This document shows positions 61,826-64,000 of a stretch of 64,000 nucleotides of DNA, in pieces. Made by a program: the position numbers and the translations under genes. Every line of letters begins with the position of its first letter. Position 1 is the first letter of the stretch. The notes under the pieces are model-generated. The model saw only the letters and a program-made list of their open reading frames with translations. It did no database searches and was not told where the DNA came from. Source of the DNA: Streptomyces sp. NBC_00285 (GTDB taxonomy: Bacteria; Actinomycetota; Actinomycetes; Streptomycetales; Streptomycetaceae); assembly GCF_036174265.1 (NCBI RefSeq), contig NZ_CP108055.1, forward strand, positions 4,898,001 to 4,962,000. Direction: 5' to 3'.

Positions 61826-63031
61826 TCAGGGCAGCGGCTGTGCGGCCGTGCCGAGCGCTGTGACGTCCTGGCGCAGGCGTCCGGCGATGTGGTCGACGAG
61901 GACGGCGAGGTCCGCGCAGTAGACGGACGGGGCGGCGAAGGGTGTGGGCGTGGCCCCGGGCCGGTAGCGGTGGGCGTAGAGGCCGCCGCCGCAGACCGTC
62001 GAGCGGGTGCAGGCCGCGCAGACGGGGGCGAGTCCGGCCAGGCCGCGCTGGCGGGCCCGGAACGCCTCGTGGCGGGCGGCGTCGGCGAAGGTGTGCTGGA
62101 AGACGTCCAGGCCGGTGGCCGGGGCCCCGGGATAGGTCACCTTGAGGGAGTCGGCCTGCTCGATGGTGCCGTCGGTCTCGACGACCACGAGGTCGACCGG
62201 GGTCAGTCCGACGGACTCGCTGCGGGCGGTTCCGCCGAGCAGCAGGACGGCGATCTCCTCGAAGAGCCGGATCCCGGTCTCCCTGCGCGGTGCGCCGTAC
62301 CAGCGGTCGAACACCGCGCACAGCCAGCGCGCGTACGGCACCGGTTCCGCGGGGACGGCGCCGGGTGCCGCCGGGGGCGGGGTGGTGCGGCCGCCGAGTC
62401 CGGGCGGCGGGGTGTGCCAGGTGGCGTGCGGCAGGAGCAGGTCCAGTCGGGGCGGGGAGAACTCCAGCAGGGCCTCGTAGGTCTCCACCGGGTCGGCGGT
62501 GAGGTCGATGGCGCACAGCAGTCCGGCGTACAGGGCGTGGTGGGGGCCGTCGGTGAGGAGTCTCAGTGCCCGTGCGACCCCGGTGTGGCTGCCCCGGCCG
62601 TCGGGGCGTCTGCGGTGGCGGTCGTGGGTGGCGGCGGTGCCGTCGAGGCTCACGCCGATCCGTACTCCGTGGCGGGCCAGGACGGGCAGCAGTGCCGGGT
62701 CCTCGGCGAGCCTGAGGCCGTTGGTCTGCAGGGTGAGCCGCAGTGCGGCCACTCCGTCCAGGGCGTCGGCGAGGACGTGCAGCATGGCGTCCAGGCGGGC
62801 GGCGCCCACCAGCAGCGGTTCGCCGCCGTGCAGGACGACGTGGACCTCGCGCAGTCGGTGTGTGCGGGCGTGCCCGGCGATGAGTGCGGCTGTGCGGCGC
62901 ACGGTCTCGGGTGTCATGACCTTGGGGCGGTCGCGCCAGCTCTGGTCGGCCGACTCGTACATGTAGCAGTAGTCGCAGGCGAGGTTGCAGCGGCTGTGGA
63001 TCTTCAGCAGGAACTGCCGGAAGGGAACCAT
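61826..63031 (-). CDS. fxsB: Radical SAM/SPASM peptide maturase, FxsB-like
   Basis: The 401-residue protein begins VPFRQFLLKIHSRCNLACDYCYMYESADQSWRDRPKVM, the conserved start of FxsB-type enzymes, with the CxxxCxxC cluster ligating the radical SAM iron-sulfur centre. LHGGEPLLVG and LTLQTNGLRL are further radical SAM motifs, and CAACTRSTVCGGGLYAHRY is a SPASM-type auxiliary-cluster region. These enzymes cross-link side chains in a ribosomal precursor. The enzyme stops after the SPASM part, so it is the short, unfused form. Confidence 0.92.
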   Translation of the reverse strand: MVPFRQFLLKIHSRCNLACDYCYMYESADQSWRDRPKVMTPETVRRTAALIAGHARTHRLREVHVVLHGGEPLLVGAARLDAMLHVLADALDGVAALRLTLQTNGLRLAEDPALLPVLARHGVRIGVSLDGTAATHDRHRRRPDGRGSHTGVARALRLLTDGPHHALYAGLLCAIDLTADPVETYEALLEFSPPRLDLLLPHATWHTPPPGLGGRTTPPPAAPGAVPAEPVPYARWLCAVFDRWYGAPRRETGIRLFEEIAVLLLGGTARSESVGLTPVDLVVVETDGTIEQADSLKVTYPGAPATGLDVFQHTFADAARHEAFRARQRGLAGLAPVCAACTRSTVCGGGLYAHRYRPGATPTPFAAPSVYCADLAVLVDHIAGRLRQDVTALGTAAQPLP

Positions 63032-63171
63032 GGGCCAGCCTCGCTGGATCGCGCCGGTGCCCGGGCCGCTCCCGCCGGCGGCCGGGACGACACGGGAAAC
63101 GGTGTGGCGGGTGGCGGCATCCTACAACCCGTCAGCTCCGGGGCCCGCGGCGTCTTGGCCGCCGGCTGCGC
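63032..63171. other. Gap where an FxsA-type precursor might be expected
   Basis: About 140 bp lies between the TPR gene stop and the maturase start. No short ORF ending in the FxSxx-COOH motif was found here. The precursor must be upstream of the TPR gene, outside the window, or elsewhere. Confidence 0.5.
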
Positions 63172-64000
63172 TCAGGTGGTCGGCGGTTCGATGTCGGAGT
63201 CCAGCCGTACCCGGCGCGCGATGGCCAGGGTCGTCGGGTGGTCCTCTCCGAGGGTGCGTCTGGCCCGCGTCAGGGAGTCTTCGTAAAGGCGGTCCGCCTC
63301 CTCCGTACGCCCCAGGGCGCGCAGGGTGAGGGACAGGTTGGAGCCGCTGCCGATGACGTCGTAGTGATCGGGTCCGATCGCGGGCAGCAGTCCCTCCCGC
63401 GCCTGCGTCTCGATGTCGGCGGCCTCCTGGATCCGGCCGCTCTTCACCAGGTCGTTGGCGTGGTTGAGCATGCAGCTGTAGGTGTAGGGGTGGGTCTCCC
63501 CCAGGGCGGTGCGCAGGTGGTCCACGGTGCGTGCCGAGAGCGCGAGTGCCTCGTCGGTGCGGCCCAGCAGTCTGAGATACACCGAGGTGTTGTTCGCGCA
63601 GACCAGGGTGACGGGGTGCTCCTCGCCCAGGTAGTCCTTGTAGCGGTCGAGGGCCCGCTGGGAGTACTCCTCCAGCGCCTTGCCGGTGTCGCCGAGCGCG
63701 GCGAGGTCGCTGGCCAGGTTGCAGGTGACGGCGAGGGTGTCGTAGTGGTCGGCGCCGTGGGCCACGAGGTAGCGGTTGTAGATGTCCTTGTCGATGTCGT
63801 GGGCCTCGCCGTAGCGGCCGTCCCGGCGCAGGGCGACGGCGAGGTTCTTGCGGGCCCGCAGGGTGTCGCTGTGCCCGTCGCCGAGGAGCTGCTGGTAGAG
63901 GCGGGTGGTGGTCTCCAGGAGGCTCAGTGCCTGTTGGAGTTCTCCCGTCTCGCGCAGGTCCCGGGCGTAGTTGTTGGCCAGGTTGAGGGTGCGCGGCTTC
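63172..64000 (-). CDS. fxsT: FxSxx-system tetratricopeptide repeat protein, C-terminal part
   Basis: The gene leaves the window at the right edge, so only the C-terminal 275 residues or so are seen. They form Kinesin-light-chain-like TPR repeats of about 42 residues (LNLANNYARDLRETGELQQALSLLE; ARKNLAVALRRDGRYGEAHDID; CNLASDLAALGDTGKALEEYSQRALDRYKDYLGEEHPVT; LSLTLRALGRTEEADRLYEDSLTRARRTLGEDHPTT). It lies directly upstream of the radical SAM gene on the same strand, the layout of FxsT. It would bring peptide and enzyme together. Confidence 0.85.
   Translation of the reverse strand, partial: KPRTLNLANNYARDLRETGELQQALSLLETTTRLYQQLLGDGHSDTLRARKNLAVALRRDGRYGEAHDIDKDIYNRYLVAHGADHYDTLAVTCNLASDLAALGDTGKALEEYSQRALDRYKDYLGEEHPVTLVCANNTSVYLRLLGRTDEALALSARTVDHLRTALGETHPYTYSCMLNHANDLVKSGRIQEAADIETQAREGLLPAIGPDHYDVIGSGSNLSLTLRALGRTEEADRLYEDSLTRARRTLGEDHPTTLAIARRVRLDSDIEPPTT

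Noticed and set aside
63004..63120. Minus-strand ORF of 38 codons before the radical SAM gene, ending FPSGSSC
   Set aside because: It is tempting as an FxsA precursor, but the motif is not at the last five residues (FxSxx-COOH), it overlaps the maturase start, and it has no ribosome binding site.

Overview
The window is high-GC DNA from a Streptomyces chromosome, or that of a very close actinomycete. The support is third-codon G/C bias, GTG and TTG starts, many sigma factors, futalosine menaquinone genes, XRE/DUF397/HATPase regulator sets, a CebR operator and several Streptomyces-typical families (DUF2530, DUF2771, DUF3027). Most of it looks like conserved core chromosome, with accessory stretches at about 1-3.5 kb, 13.4-20.6 kb, 22-26.5 kb, 37-45.3 kb and 60.7-64 kb. 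No tRNA, rRNA or CRISPR array was recognised. All identifications come from reading motifs and recalling families; no database search was run.

Layout. 1-3.5 kb: the 5' part of an ABC exporter gene, a 43-residue Pro/Lys peptide gene beside it, a secreted octapeptide-repeat protein and a SigE-type sigma factor with a small membrane partner. 4-13 kb: a Ser/Thr kinase with a ricin-type lectin tail, a GNAT acetyltransferase, a fused FAD/Fe-S dehydrogenase, serC, a DUF1330 protein and a secreted tripeptidyl-aminopeptidase-like hydrolase. 13.4-20.6 kb: a decayed accessory region holding a Nudix hydrolase, a frameshifted antitoxin-like gene with an intact toxin-like partner, an AT-rich stretch with three copies of one dyad, a second frameshifted gene, an internally deleted IS5-like element, a regulator set and peptidase E. 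20.6-32.7 kb: a CebR-boxed GH5-CBM2 cellulase and assorted enzymes, then an MFS pump beside a MarR repressor whose mRNA looks leaderless. 32.7-37 kb: purine permease and a P-type ATPase.

The standout is 39.0-45.3 kb. A pseudoprotease/beta-propeller protein and a small secreted protein are divergent from a 1179-residue secreted protein. That protein has eight ALF-type repeats in two sets of four around a long Ala-rich coiled coil and ends in a colicin-E3-type 16S rRNase domain. A 78-residue candidate immunity gene overlaps its 3' end. The set matches the UmbA/UmbB/UmbC umbrella toxin particle described in Streptomyces. UmbA and UmbB would form lectin spokes on the UmbC crown, the coiled coil would form the stalk, and the C-terminal RNase would be delivered into competing mycelium.

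45.3-60.7 kb returns to core genes: a sacsin/Hsp90-type ATPase, an ECF sigma factor and partner, DUF3027, an MFS protein, mqnB-mqnD, a cold-shock protein and a helicase-C-like protein. The right end carries part of an FxSxx-COOH-type RiPP cluster (HEXXH protein, radical SAM FxsB-like maturase, truncated TPR protein) that continues beyond the window; its precursor is not visible here.
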